DNA from: an uncultured Rikenellaceae bacterium
GTDB lineage: Bacteria; Bacteroidota; Bacteroidia; Bacteroidales; Rikenellaceae
Direction: 5' to 3'
Length of the DNA stretch: 59,258 bases
Assembly: GCA_944326945.1 (NCBI GenBank)
Contig: CALVFY010000013.1
Span: 1-59,258, forward strand
Shown here: one piece after another, positions 32,712-42,800 of the stretch
Layout of the letters: the number at the start of each line of letters is the position of its first letter
How positions within the stretch are numbered: position 1 is the first letter of the stretch
Notes under the pieces: model-generated
Told to the model about the DNA's origin: nothing
Seen by the model: the letters and a program-made list of their open reading frames with translations, nothing else
Database searches by the model: none
Program-made: the position numbers and the translations under genes

Positions 32712-35093
32712 TCAGAATTCGACAGTGATTCCGATCGACGGAACGAGCGATCCGCTCACCTGTTCGATATATTTCATCCGATAACGCTGTTCAGAGACCG
32801 GAGCCGAAGGATTTTCCACCTCGCCTGTACTCATCAATACATCGGGTTGTTTGAGTTCACTACCTGTCACGTTCTGCAGGTCGACGTAGATTCCCAACAT
32901 GCAACGACGGAAATAGAAGGTTTTGTCTACCCTCACATCCAACTGGGCGAATGCATCAAGTCGTCCCTGATTATAGAGAGAGTAGTCGTAATAGGGCCTT
33001 CCCGCGGCATCCCACGCCTCCTTCAACGACGATTTGTCGACATCATAAGGCGTGTAGGGGGTCTTGCCCACAGCACTCAGTTTGGCACCGATACTCCATG
33101 CGTGCGGCAGATCGTAGGTACCGCTCAGATTGACCACAAATCGATTATCCCACGCCGAAGGCATATACTCCGCATGACGATCCCTGCGGAATTCACTCCG
33201 GTAAAGAGTGGCCGAACCCACCAGACTAATCTTCCCGGGGATTCTCCACCGCACCATCGCCTCCACCCCGTAGGCACGTCCCTCGGCCGAGGAGACCAGT
33301 TGTTCGTCACCCACCGAACCATAGTCGTTACCCTTGCAGGTCAGGGGGATCCCATCCGCCACAGAGAGCGGTATATTCGTATAATATTTATAAAAGCCTT
33401 CGATGGAAACCACCATGCGGTCGCGCAGTCGCCAATCAAGTCCCAAAGCGCTCTGAGCTACCCGCATATAATCCAAATCACGGTTGACCAATACCCCCTC
33501 ACTGTCTTTAAAACCCAATGCCGTAAGCGGAGGCAACTGATAGTAGAGTCCGGCACTGGCTCCCACCGACCACTGGTCGCTCAAGGCATAGGAGGCCGAA
33601 AGCCGTGGCGAAAACTGTTCCCAGAAACGGAGGGTACGCGCCGAATAGTCGCATCCGTCGAATCGCACTCCGCCCGAAACCGACAGACGATTGTCCGACG
33701 ACTTGTAATTGGCTCCGACAAAGGCTCCCCACCCGACAATACCCAACAAGGTCCGATAGTTCAACATCTCGGACTCCTGCGTATAGAGACGGCGCAACGT
33801 CTGATCGGAATAGTTCAAATAATTGGCCTCGATCCCCTCGCGCAGGGTCCAACGTCCCAGATAGGAACTGTTTTCGGCCCGCAAGGTCGACTTCTGTTCC
33901 ACCGCCCGCGACCGCAACGTCAGATTATCCTCAGACGATTCGTCGTTATTGAGATACTTGATATTGCGATTATTCAAATAGTTATGACTCAGGGTCACCG
34001 TCTGAACGTGCCGTCCCGCAAAATGACGATAGGAAGCTCCCAACGTAAAGGTTTCCTGTTTCAACCGAGGCAGATAGCTGAGCAGATACTCGGCGCTCTC
34101 CCCCTCTTCGTCGGTATTCAGCTTCATGTCGTCGATACCGGCCAACCCCAACAGGATCAGTTCGTCATGATCCGAAAGCCGTATCTTGAACTTCGCCTGT
34201 CCGTCGATATAGTTCGGCAAAAACGGCAGCCCGAGCATCTTGAACAGAAACTGAAGATACGACTGGCGCAACGAAAACACATAGGTGGTCTTTTCTCCGA
34301 TATGTCCGCTTCCGCTCACTCCCGCCTCCGAAGCACCGAGAGTAGCCTTGAAGGTCTGTTTTTCCGGATCGCCATCACGCAATTTGAAGTCCAGCACCGA
34401 ACTCAATGCCCCGGCCCTATCGGCAGGGAAGGCTCCCGTATAGAAATTGATCTCCCGGATCAGATCGGCATTGACGATACTCACGGGTCCTCCCGAGGCC
34501 CCTTGTGTGGCAAAATGGTTGATGTTGGGGATTTCGATCCCGTCCATGAAGAAACGATTTTCGGAAGGCCCCCCTCCTCGGACAATCAGATCGTTGCGAT
34601 AACCGATCGGCGAAAATGCCACCCCAGGATAGGAACGCACAATACGCGAAATATCCCGATTCGATCCGGGACTCTTTTCAATCTCGCCCAATCCGATGAT
34701 TTTCACGCTTACAGGACTCTCCGCGATCTTCCGAAAAGGTGACGGTTGCACGGATATGGCCTCGACCTGCATCACATCGGGTTCCATTTCGATCTCCACG
34801 AAAGGCGTGTTGGCCGAAATAATATACTCGGGGGTCTGAAGATCCTTATAACCCAACGACGAAACGGCGAGACGATAGATTCCAGGAGCGACATCCTCGA
34901 GCGTAAAATGGCCCGTAGAATCAGTCGACACACCCTTTTGTTCCTGTCCGGCAATGACCACCGCCGCATAAGGAATTCCTTGTCGGGTCCGCCCATCGAT
35001 CACACGGCCCCGCACCGAATAGTGCTGAGCAACAGCCGGCCACGCCGACAGTATTCCGCACACAACACAAATCAATATCCTCGCGATATTCAT
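32712..35093 (-). CDS. TonB-dependent outer-membrane receptor with carboxypeptidase-like domain
   Basis: A 793-residue receptor. The signal peptide ends AVA/QH near residue 23; a carboxypeptidase-regulatory-like beta-sandwich follows (about 25-110, VRGRVIDGRTRQGIPYAAVV), then a plug (about 120-220, IVRGGGPSENRFFMDGIEIPNINH) and a 22-strand barrel ending in Phe. It is smaller than SusC proteins and has no SusD partner next to it. It is read in the same direction as btuFCD but lies upstream of that operon's riboswitch, so a corrinoid role is possible but not shown. No riboswitch is seen in its own leader. Confidence 0.9.
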   Translation of the reverse strand: MNIARILICVVCGILSAWPAVAQHYSVRGRVIDGRTRQGIPYAAVVIAGQEQKGVSTDSTGHFTLEDVAPGIYRLAVSSLGYKDLQTPEYIISANTPFVEIEMEPDVMQVEAISVQPSPFRKIAESPVSVKIIGLGEIEKSPGSNRDISRIVRSYPGVAFSPIGYRNDLIVRGGGPSENRFFMDGIEIPNINHFATQGASGGPVSIVNADLIREINFYTGAFPADRAGALSSVLDFKLRDGDPEKQTFKATLGASEAGVSGSGHIGEKTTYVFSLRQSYLQFLFKMLGLPFLPNYIDGQAKFKIRLSDHDELILLGLAGIDDMKLNTDEEGESAEYLLSYLPRLKQETFTLGASYRHFAGRHVQTVTLSHNYLNNRNIKYLNNDESSEDNLTLRSRAVEQKSTLRAENSSYLGRWTLREGIEANYLNYSDQTLRRLYTQESEMLNYRTLLGIVGWGAFVGANYKSSDNRLSVSGGVRFDGCDYSARTLRFWEQFSPRLSASYALSDQWSVGASAGLYYQLPPLTALGFKDSEGVLVNRDLDYMRVAQSALGLDWRLRDRMVVSIEGFYKYYTNIPLSVADGIPLTCKGNDYGSVGDEQLVSSAEGRAYGVEAMVRWRIPGKISLVGSATLYRSEFRRDRHAEYMPSAWDNRFVVNLSGTYDLPHAWSIGAKLSAVGKTPYTPYDVDKSSLKEAWDAAGRPYYDYSLYNQGRLDAFAQLDVRVDKTFYFRRCMLGIYVDLQNVTGSELKQPDVLMSTGEVENPSAPVSEQRYRMKYIEQVSGSLVPSIGITVEF

Positions 35094-35204
35094 GACTCTG
35101 TTTTTAATCTTACAAAATAAGAATTATCAGGTCAAATTACAAAACAAAGCCTTCCAAAGATCATTTTCCCATCCTCCCCCGACGGTATTTTTCCACAACT
35201 ATCC

Positions 35205-35240
35205 GGCAAACAAACGAGGCAGCCGTAAAATGCCGCCCCG
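35205..35240 (-). terminator. Probable terminator after the URO-D-like gene
   Basis: On the minus strand GGGGCGGC (35239-35232) can pair with GCTGCCTC (35223-35216) through GC and two GU pairs around an 8-base loop, followed by the T-rich GTTTGTTTG. It lies 20 bases past the stop codon of the URO-D-like gene. Confidence 0.5.
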
Positions 35241-35259
35241 TTTCGACCTTCAATATTTT

Positions 35260-36333
35260 TTAATGAACATCTGTCAATTCGTGCCAAATGCCCAGCATCT
35301 CTTCACACTCTTCTCGTGTGGGAGGAACAATCAACGGACGCATCACCACACGTGCTCCCGTCTCGGCGACCATTCGTCCTATCCGGAGAGTATAATCCCG
35401 CCAATGTTCCCCCTCCTGACCGGGTATCCGACAATAAAATACCGTATCGGTTTGCGCACAACGCTTCAGCAGATACTCCAGATCATATTTCTCCGGATTC
35501 CCGAGATCCACCGCCTTAATGCAGGAAAGACCGGTCAACTGATCGAAAATCGTGGGATGTAACCCACAATAATGCAGGAAGGCTCCTCCGAACGGTTCAA
35601 CCGACCGTTCCACATAGGGAAGAATCGTCTCTTCGATCATCTCCGGAGAGAGTAACGTAGCCGTATCCTCGGATATACGGATCCCGGCCTGAGGAAAATA
35701 GAGTCCCTGTGGAGTACCATGTCCATGTATCATGGTCCCGTCTGACTCATGATTGAACTTCTTCATCGCCCACGAAGCCCGTAAAAACAGATCGAGCGAA
35801 ACCTCCATGATCTCTTTCACCTCACCTGCCTTATCGGGATCCATCAACGAATAAAAGATATCATCGCCATACAACAAATGAGCAATATCGAATACCCCCT
35901 GATTATCGGCCATATAAGCTTTTATCTCCGGATCAGCATGCAGATCGTTGTAACGGTAAAAGCCCTCCAACAATGCATACACCGGAGAAGAAGTCATATC
36001 CTTCGACCTGATCGAACAAATCTCTTCGAACGACATAGGATGCCCCGGCCAAGGCATACTCTCTGCCGTCACCTCAAAATCCTGCCCGCCCAATGCCGGC
36101 ACGACAATCACCCCCAAATTGGGTCGAATGGCTGGAATCCCATCCGTAGGCCAATCCACGGCACTACGAGAACGATCCATCTCACCTTCCCACATCAAAC
36201 AAGGATCATTAAACCGACTCTTATAATCAGTCATGTCGTAAAGAGGGCCATCATTCTGAGGAATAAACAAAAGGCTGGGACCATTGCCCCTCCAGAATGC
36301 GTCATGCGACACAATCTTATCCGCTGTCTTCAT
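35260..36333 (-). CDS. URO-D/MtaA-like methyltransferase-family protein
   Basis: A 357-residue protein with the uroporphyrinogen-decarboxylase fold. It is unlikely to be HemE because no heme genes are near and the sequence lacks the HemE N-terminal signature. It has His254-Tyr-Cys256 (HYCGLHPTIFDQL) followed by Cys271, resembling the HxC...C zinc site of MtaA/MtbA-type methylcobamide methyltransferases. ATG 36333 is favoured over a GTG two codons upstream. It is divergent from the large operon to the right and has a LacI-type dyad at its start, so it may belong to that regulon. Substrate unknown. Confidence 0.82.
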   Translation of the reverse strand: MKTADKIVSHDAFWRGNGPSLLFIPQNDGPLYDMTDYKSRFNDPCLMWEGEMDRSRSAVDWPTDGIPAIRPNLGVIVVPALGGQDFEVTAESMPWPGHPMSFEEICSIRSKDMTSSPVYALLEGFYRYNDLHADPEIKAYMADNQGVFDIAHLLYGDDIFYSLMDPDKAGEVKEIMEVSLDLFLRASWAMKKFNHESDGTMIHGHGTPQGLYFPQAGIRISEDTATLLSPEMIEETILPYVERSVEPFGGAFLHYCGLHPTIFDQLTGLSCIKAVDLGNPEKYDLEYLLKRCAQTDTVFYCRIPGQEGEHWRDYTLRIGRMVAETGARVVMRPLIVPPTREECEEMLGIWHELTDVH

Positions 36334-36339
36334 AAGCAC

Positions 36340-36347
36340 AAACGTTT
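36340..36347. promoter_or_regulatory. LacI-type operator-like dyad at the URO-D-like start
   Basis: AAACGTTT is a perfect palindrome with a central CG, in the context CAAACGTTTA, and fits the LacI/GalR core AANCGNTT. It lies 7 bases upstream of the ATG at 36333, where a repressor would block the leader. Related cores occur at 36394-36401 and 36520-36527. Confidence 0.4.
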
Positions 36348-36393
36348 ATTTAAGTTCAATCAGATTATGCGATCATCATCACCCAAACGGCTT

Positions 36394-36401
36394 AATCGTT
36401 T
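36394..36401. promoter_or_regulatory. Second LacI-type core in the divergent region
   Basis: AATCGTTT in the context TTAATCGTTTTAA matches AANCGNTT but is less symmetrical. It lies between the two promoters. Random occurrence of this short core in AT-rich DNA is quite possible; the call depends on the other two sites. Confidence 0.25.
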
Positions 36402-36484
36402 TAACAAAAGAGCGTAAATAAAGTGACTTTCCCCTTAAATTGCCCCTTTATTTTCTCGACACAAAGCAAAAGTAGAGATATTTT

Positions 36485-36515
36485 TTTGCAAAATAAAATT
36501 TTTTTCATACTTTTA
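36485..36515 (+). promoter_or_regulatory. Promoter of the large rightward operon
   Basis: TTTG at 36485-36488, exactly 19 bases, then TACTTTTA at 36508-36515, one base off TAnnTTTG. Transcription would start near 36522, inside the third LacI-type dyad, leaving a leader of about 290 bases before the ATG at 36815. The leader (36520-36814) has no gene; it holds small AT-rich hairpins, for example ACTTTT/AAAAGT at 36643-36659 and TTATA/TATAA near 36596. Confidence 0.5.
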
Positions 36516-36531
36516 GCGCAAACGATTGTGC
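36516..36531. promoter_or_regulatory. LacI-type operator at the operon transcription start
   Basis: GCGCAAACGATTGTGC has a CAANCGNTTG core with further matched bases on both flanks around the central CG at 36523-36524. It sits directly on the predicted transcription start of the rightward operon, the classic place for repressor binding. No lacI-family gene is in the window. LacI-family control is inferred from symmetry and position. Confidence 0.45.
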
Positions 36532-36814
36532 GAAATAACAAAACTGTATCGACAAGAACATCAGATACTACCATCAAAAATCCTTGGTTTAAATTATATG
36601 GTATAATTAATTACTCTAACTGACAATTACTTTTATGAACCGACTTTTACTTCAAAAGTTCCAAACAAATCCAAAGACCTTCACCTCGCCTTTAAGAGAG
36701 TGATCTTCTCTCCCTGAAACCTCTTTACAAAATCAACAACTGGCAATAAGTCAGCACATTAATTATTCACCAATAGCTAAAACGATATAACAAATCAACC
36801 CATACTCACCTTTT

Positions 36815-38767
36815 ATGAACAACCTGAAATACCTTGTTTGGAGTGTATTCTTAACCTCTTCGTTCCATATCTACGCCAAGACTCCGGACTTAGTACCTGA
36901 AACGGCAGAAATCCCGGCAGGATTTTTCTATATGGGTTCTAACGGTCTTGGTTACGACTACGATGAGGCTCCGATTCATCGTGTAGAAATCACACAACCG
37001 TTCCGGATGGGAGTGACCGAGGTGACGAACATTCAATATGAACAGTTCGACCCCTCACACAAACAACTCCGGGGCAAATACGGTTTTTCCAAGGAGGACG
37101 ACGAAGCCGTAGTATTCGTCTCCTGGTACGAAGCAATGGCCTATTGCCGATGGCTTTCTGAAAAAGAAGGAAAAACCTATCGCCTGCCCACCGAAGCCGA
37201 GTGGGAGTATGCTGCACGAGCAGGAAATTATTACGCCTACAGTTGGGGTGGCGTATTCCCCGACAATATGAAGAAAAACAATTTCGACACCCATCACAAT
37301 AACACCACCTTCGAATCTGTCGACCTTCACAGTGTGCGCAACGGTCGTCGCCAAGCCTATGGGCTGTACGACATACACGGCAATGTAGAAGAGTGGTGTC
37401 TGGACTGGTACGGGCCCTATCTTCCCGACAACCAAACAGATCCCACAGGGTATGAAGACGGGGAATTTAAGGTGACCCGCGGAGGCAGCCACAGTACACC
37501 TGTCGAATTTCTTCGTTCGGCCAATCGCTCTGCCATGCTTCCCGAAGACAAACATTACCTGACCGGATTCCGGGTCGTCCAGGCAGACTATCCGCAAAGT
37601 ACCCCCATTGAACGTATCGCTCAATCCGACAAAAGCATCTCACAAGAGCCTTACGTGTGGCAAAAAGTAGATACGGCGGTATTCATGGATCCCATCGAAT
37701 TTGTCAGGCCACCGAAATGCGGAAGCGGAGTGCCTTTTTATAAACACAATCATCAACCAGCCATTACATGGTGTCCAAACGGCGACCTGCTGGCCATCTG
37801 GTTCAGTACGGACAGTGAATTCGGACGAGAAATGACCGTATTGAGTTCCCGTCTGACTCCCGGAACCAATCAATGGCAACGGGCCAAGGAGTTCTACAAA
37901 GTTCCCGACCGGAACATGACTGGAGCCGCTCTCTTCTACGACGAACGAAACAAAACGCTGATCCATATGAACGGCGTAGAGGCAGCCGGATGGTGGCGCA
38001 ATCTGGCGGTAGTGATGCGTAAGAGCCAGGACAACGGCGCCACATGGACCAAGGGGAAGTTGGTGTTGCCGGAACACACCTTAGGCCACCAGATTATTGC
38101 GGGTACTTTCTGTACCTCCGACGGGACCCTCGTACAGGTATGCGATGCGATGCCTTTCATGGAGGGAGGCAGTATCATTCACACCAGTGATGACGGAGGC
38201 GAAACATGGCGCACACGGGGGGAAGTCGCCAAAGGCGATTTTGCTGCCGGAAAAACCGGATCTTCAATTGCAGGAATCCATGCAGGAGTGGTAGAACTCA
38301 AAAACGGCAATTTGCTTGCCCTGGGACGCGGCAATAACATTCGTGACAAAGAGGGCATTGAACGGATGCCCGTCTCCATTTCAAAAGACGGAGGAGAAAC
38401 CTGGAGTTATTCTGCTTCAGCATTTCCGCCTATCCGAGGAGGTCAACGCCTCGTACTCAAACGACTCAACGAGGGTCCTATCCTCTTGATCAGCTTCACT
38501 CCTGTGAGCAAGGACAACTCCAAGCCTCAAGGCATGTATGCCTCGCTCTCCTACGACGAAGGAAAAACCTGGACCCCAAAGAAATTCATCTCCGACGGCA
38601 AACATCGTTTCCTGGACGGAGGCGCCTGGACCGGACATTTCATCATGGATGCGCTTCATGCCGAACCCAAAGGTTATCTTGCCGCCACTCAGACTCCGGA
38701 CGGAATCATACACCTGATCTCCAGCAAAAACCACTATCGGTTCAATCTGCAATGGCTTGAACAATAG
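36815..38767 (+). CDS. SUMF1-like domain fused to a sialidase-type beta-propeller
   Basis: A 650-residue secreted protein. After a signal peptide (cut near residue 21), residues about 30-265 are a SUMF1/formylglycine-enzyme-like domain (FYMGSNGLGYDYDEAP, RLPTEAEWEYAARAG, VEEWCLDWYGPYL, KVTRGGSH, GFRVVQ). It lacks the Cys pair that real formylglycine enzymes have in the last motif, so it is probably a binding or other module. Residues about 300-650 form a propeller with four Asp-box motifs (SQDNGATW, SDDGGETW, SKDGGETW, SYDEGKTW). Sialidase activity is only one possibility. It is the first gene of the operon, 47 bases before the nucleoside-hydrolase-like gene. Confidence 0.86.
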   Translation: MNNLKYLVWSVFLTSSFHIYAKTPDLVPETAEIPAGFFYMGSNGLGYDYDEAPIHRVEITQPFRMGVTEVTNIQYEQFDPSHKQLRGKYGFSKEDDEAVVFVSWYEAMAYCRWLSEKEGKTYRLPTEAEWEYAARAGNYYAYSWGGVFPDNMKKNNFDTHHNNTTFESVDLHSVRNGRRQAYGLYDIHGNVEEWCLDWYGPYLPDNQTDPTGYEDGEFKVTRGGSHSTPVEFLRSANRSAMLPEDKHYLTGFRVVQADYPQSTPIERIAQSDKSISQEPYVWQKVDTAVFMDPIEFVRPPKCGSGVPFYKHNHQPAITWCPNGDLLAIWFSTDSEFGREMTVLSSRLTPGTNQWQRAKEFYKVPDRNMTGAALFYDERNKTLIHMNGVEAAGWWRNLAVVMRKSQDNGATWTKGKLVLPEHTLGHQIIAGTFCTSDGTLVQVCDAMPFMEGGSIIHTSDDGGETWRTRGEVAKGDFAAGKTGSSIAGIHAGVVELKNGNLLALGRGNNIRDKEGIERMPVSISKDGGETWSYSASAFPPIRGGQRLVLKRLNEGPILLISFTPVSKDNSKPQGMYASLSYDEGKTWTPKKFISDGKHRFLDGGAWTGHFIMDALHAEPKGYLAATQTPDGIIHLISSKNHYRFNLQWLEQ

Positions 38768-38814
38768 CATACCGACACAAAAAAAACAACTTCATAACTA
38801 CAACTTAAACGATC

Positions 38815-39867
38815 ATGAAAAAAAATCACTTCACTCATTCTCTTTTCTGTTTAAAGATCGTACTATCGCTTTTCCTCCTCACATCCTGTACGGCTCAACC
38901 CGCGAAAGTCGACAAAAACCCGATCAAGGTGATTTTCGACAACGATATGGGTAACGACATCGACGATGCCCTGGCCATCGACATGCTCTATAAATATGCC
39001 GACGACGGAATCGTCGACATCATCGGTATCACATCCAACAAAGTAGAACCTGCCAGTGTCGAATATCTTGACATTCTGAACAATTTCTACGGCTATCCCG
39101 ACATTCCGATCGGTCGGCTCACCGGAGTCGAACAATACGACCGTCCAAACAGTTACGCCTTACAAACCATAGCGGATCCGACCTATCGAAGAAGCATCGG
39201 GAACTACGACTCCCTGCCCGAAAGCGTCGACCTGCTGAGAAAATTGTTGGCAGCCGAGGAAGACAGTTCGGTGGTTATCATCGCAACGGGATTTTCCACG
39301 AATCTTGCCCGCCTCATGTCATCGAAAGCCGACTCCTATTCCCCATTGGAAGGCATGGATCTTATTCGCAAAAAAGTGAAACACCTGCATATGATGGCCG
39401 GAGACTTCCGTCAGAAAAATCCTATTCAGGAACATAATGTCGTATTCGACATACCGGCCGCCCAGCAAGTCTACAACAGCTGGCCCACACCGATCACTAC
39501 CAGTCCTTTCGACGTGGGAGAAAAGATCCTCTATCCCGTCACGTCCATCCTCAACGACTTTAAATTCACGGACAAACATCCCGTGGTAGAAGCCTACAAA
39601 GTGTATAAAAAGATGCCTTACAATCGCCCAACCTGGGACCTGACCTCCGTATTGTATGCCATAGAACCCGACAGCGGATATTTCCAGGTTATCGGGCCGG
39701 GCAGGGTACAGGTGACCGACGACGGAACTACCACATTCTCTCCGGATCCTCAAGGAACTCACTTCTATCTGTCCGTAGACAGTCTGCAACGGGAACAAAT
39801 CCGGAATCGTTTCCTCGAAATCATTACCAGAGAACCTGCCGTAATCTCCGAAAACACGAACAAATAA
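38815..39867 (+). CDS. Lipoprotein of the inosine/uridine nucleoside hydrolase family
   Basis: A 350-residue lipoprotein (lipobox LTSC, Cys25) with the nucleoside-hydrolase calcium motif DNDMGNDIDDALAI near residues 42-55 and a second part VVIIATGFSTNLARLM near 143. True nucleoside hydrolases split N-glycosidic bonds of ribonucleosides, with calcium held by the Asp cluster. A membrane-anchored form in a glycan locus suggests it acts on a glycoside other than a nucleoside, which is inference. It follows the SUMF1 fusion gene and precedes SusC by 16 bases. Confidence 0.88.
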   Translation: MKKNHFTHSLFCLKIVLSLFLLTSCTAQPAKVDKNPIKVIFDNDMGNDIDDALAIDMLYKYADDGIVDIIGITSNKVEPASVEYLDILNNFYGYPDIPIGRLTGVEQYDRPNSYALQTIADPTYRRSIGNYDSLPESVDLLRKLLAAEEDSSVVIIATGFSTNLARLMSSKADSYSPLEGMDLIRKKVKHLHMMAGDFRQKNPIQEHNVVFDIPAAQQVYNSWPTPITTSPFDVGEKILYPVTSILNDFKFTDKHPVVEAYKVYKKMPYNRPTWDLTSVLYAIEPDSGYFQVIGPGRVQVTDDGTTTFSPDPQGTHFYLSVDSLQREQIRNRFLEIITREPAVISENTNK

Positions 39868-39883
39868 CCTAAAAACTTCATTT

Positions 39884-42800
39884 ATGAGCAAGTTAATTCG
39901 ACAACTACTGCTTTTTATATGGTTGCCGCTCATTCCCCTTTCGATATTGGCACAAAACGTAACAGTGAAAGGGAAAGTGGTCGATTCCAAAGGTACACCG
40001 ATCACCGGAGCTACCGTCCTGGTCAAAGAGACCAATAAAGGAACCATTACAGACACCAAAGGATTGTTCAGCCTCAGTGCGCCCAAAAACGCCAATCTCG
40101 AAATCTCTTTCCTCGGCTACAAGAAGACGACCATACCGATCGGAGGGAAAACTTATCTCGAGATTAAACTCGAAGAGGAGACCACCGCACTCGACGAGGT
40201 GATCGTCGTGGGATACGGTACTCAAAAGAAAATCAATCTGACAGGAGCGGTTGCCCAGATCAAAGGAGATCAAATCTCCAACAAACCCAGTGTCAACGTA
40301 CTGTCTGCCTTACAGGGAGAGATGCCCGGTCTATTGGTCACCCAACAAAGCGGACAACCCGGAGAGGAGGGCCTGCAGCTCCAAATCCGTGGTTACTCTT
40401 CGGCCAATAACGTAGAGACACTGGTGTTGATCGACGGTATCGAGGGTTCGCTGGAGACATTAAACCCCAATGACATTGAATCGATTTCCGTATTGAAAGA
40501 TGCCGCCTCGGCTTCCATCTACGGCTACAAAGCTGCCGGAGGTGTCATCTTGGTAACCACCAAACAGGCCAAAGAAGGAGAAGTAAAAATTTCATACAAC
40601 GGCTCTTACAGCATCACAATGCAGGGACGCATGCCGCAACGGCTCGACTCGTGGGAAGAGTATGAAATCGTCACCCGTTCCAGCGACGGCAGTGTACTCG
40701 ACTATCAACTGATGGAGTACTACAAAAACCCCAATCTCGAGGCCCTCATTACCGACGACACAAAATTGGGTTACTACGCCAACACCGACTGGGTGGATAT
40801 CGGGCTCAAGTCGATCAGCAATATGCAACGCCACTCTCTCTCGTTGCAGGGAGGAACCAAACAGTTGAGTTATATTCTGTCGATGGGCTATTACAAGCGG
40901 GACGGATTCATCAAATACGGTCCGGATAGCAACAATCGGGCCGACATGCGTCTGAACATGAGATCGCAACTGAACCGTTATCTTACGGTCGACCTGAAGA
41001 TCACGGGCAACCGCTCCGAAGTGAAGGAAAATGCCTTCACCTCCAAAGGAATCATGGCGAAAATATACCGTAGCCGCACCCGGTCTACCATCTACTTCCC
41101 TCAGGATGAGGATCCCATTCCCAACGGGAATATCTATGCCGGACAAGACGCCGACAATCCCATCGACATCATGCGAAACGCCGGTAGCCGAAATACCATC
41201 AACAACGACTTTACCGGACAGTTGGCACTGACAGTCAGAAATGTTCTCCCCGGGCTCAAGGGTACGTTCAGCGCATCAAGAAAATATCGGGCAGCGTTGC
41301 ATGACCGAAAAACACATCAGATCAACTGGTACAGCCGTGGAACGATCCTTCACAGGCAATCCCAGACAATCCCCAACGGAGTACTCAAACAACGTGACAA
41401 TACCTATACGGATCTGTTTCGCGGGGTATTGGACTACAATCACTCCATCCGCAAACGCCATAATTTCCAGATAATGGCCGGTGTGGAATACGAACACTAT
41501 CTCTTGAATCGGATGAACGCCAGCAAGGATTATCAACCCGACGGCATCTACTCGCTCAACTTCGGCAATGCCGACTCAGCAAAAGCCGCCGACGACATAC
41601 GGGAATCCAAAACACAATCGGTATTCGGCCGGTTCAACTACAACTATCGCGAAAAATATCTGGTAGAGGCCAATCTCCGCTACGATGGCAGCTCACGTCT
41701 GGCTCCGGAAAATCGCTGGAAACTCTTTCCTTCGGTCTCTCTGGGCTGGGTCGTCAACAAAGAACGTTTCTTCCGAAACGTAAAGGCCATCGACATGCTG
41801 AAATTGCGTGCCTCTTGGGGACAACTGGGTAATGCCACAGCCATCGGATATTACGACTACATTCCGGTGGTTGAAGGAGGAAGTGCACTGTTTGGCGGAG
41901 GTATGGAATCCACGAGCTACATCGAGACACTCGCTTCTTTGCAAAAAACCTGGGAGACCATCGAAATCCAAAACATAGGTCTGGATGTAGCCCTGCTGAA
42001 CCAACGGCTTCAACTGACCGGCGACTACTACATCAAACGCAACAAAAACATGCTCTCCCAAACCAAATGGGTTCCGTCGCTGATCGGTGTCAACGTACCT
42101 TACCTCAACGTAGGAGAGTTGAAGACCTGGGGTTGGGAATTCGAAATCAGTTGGAAAGACCGTATCGGCAAGGATTTCAACTATTTCGTATCATTCAATC
42201 TGTCCGACAGCCAGAATAAACTCGTAAAATACGAGGGAGAAAATATTATCGGGGAAGGAATCGTACAACTATTGCAAGGATATCCCATGAACACTATCTG
42301 GGGTTACCATACCAACGGACTATTTCAGGAAACCCCCTCGAGTGAAGTTGCCAATTATCAACCCGGAAAGAGTCTGACCAGTGCCGGCGACGTAATCTAT
42401 GTCAATCGGGACGAGGATCCCAACATCACCATCGGCGACGGTACTCCGGCCAATCCGGGCGATCTGGTCGTATTGGGCACGACCGATCCTCGCTATACCT
42501 TCGGACTCCATTTAGGATTCGAATGGAAACGGTTCAACTTCTCGGTCATGTTCCAGGGAGTCGGAAAACGGAAATTCCTGTTAGACGAGGGGACGCTGAA
42601 TCCCACTGCCGGATCGCTCTATCAGGCTGTGGATTTCCATCGCGACTACTGGACTACGGACAATCGCGATGCATTCTTTCCCCGCCCTGTGTATAAAGGA
42701 GGATCGTACAATTACAAACCTTCGGACCGATGGATCCAGGACGGATCGTATATCCGGCTGAAAAACATCCAAATCGGTTATACCATTCCTCTCAAAAAGA

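Noticed and set aside
32847..34742. A 631-codon open frame on the plus strand opposite the TonB receptor
   Set aside because: Same reason: the minus-strand receptor has clear plug and barrel features, and the opposite frame is rich in His/Gln/Arg without a recognisable domain.
35094..35259. A cobalamin riboswitch in the leader of the TonB receptor
   Set aside because: None of the conserved aptamer parts is present in this AT-rich stretch.
35260..36333. Annotation as heme-pathway uroporphyrinogen decarboxylase HemE
   Set aside because: It lacks the HemE N-terminal signature, has an HxC zinc-like motif and has no heme genes nearby.
36815..38767. Annotation as a sulfatase-activating formylglycine enzyme
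   Set aside because: The catalytic Cys pair is absent and no sulfatase gene lies in the window.
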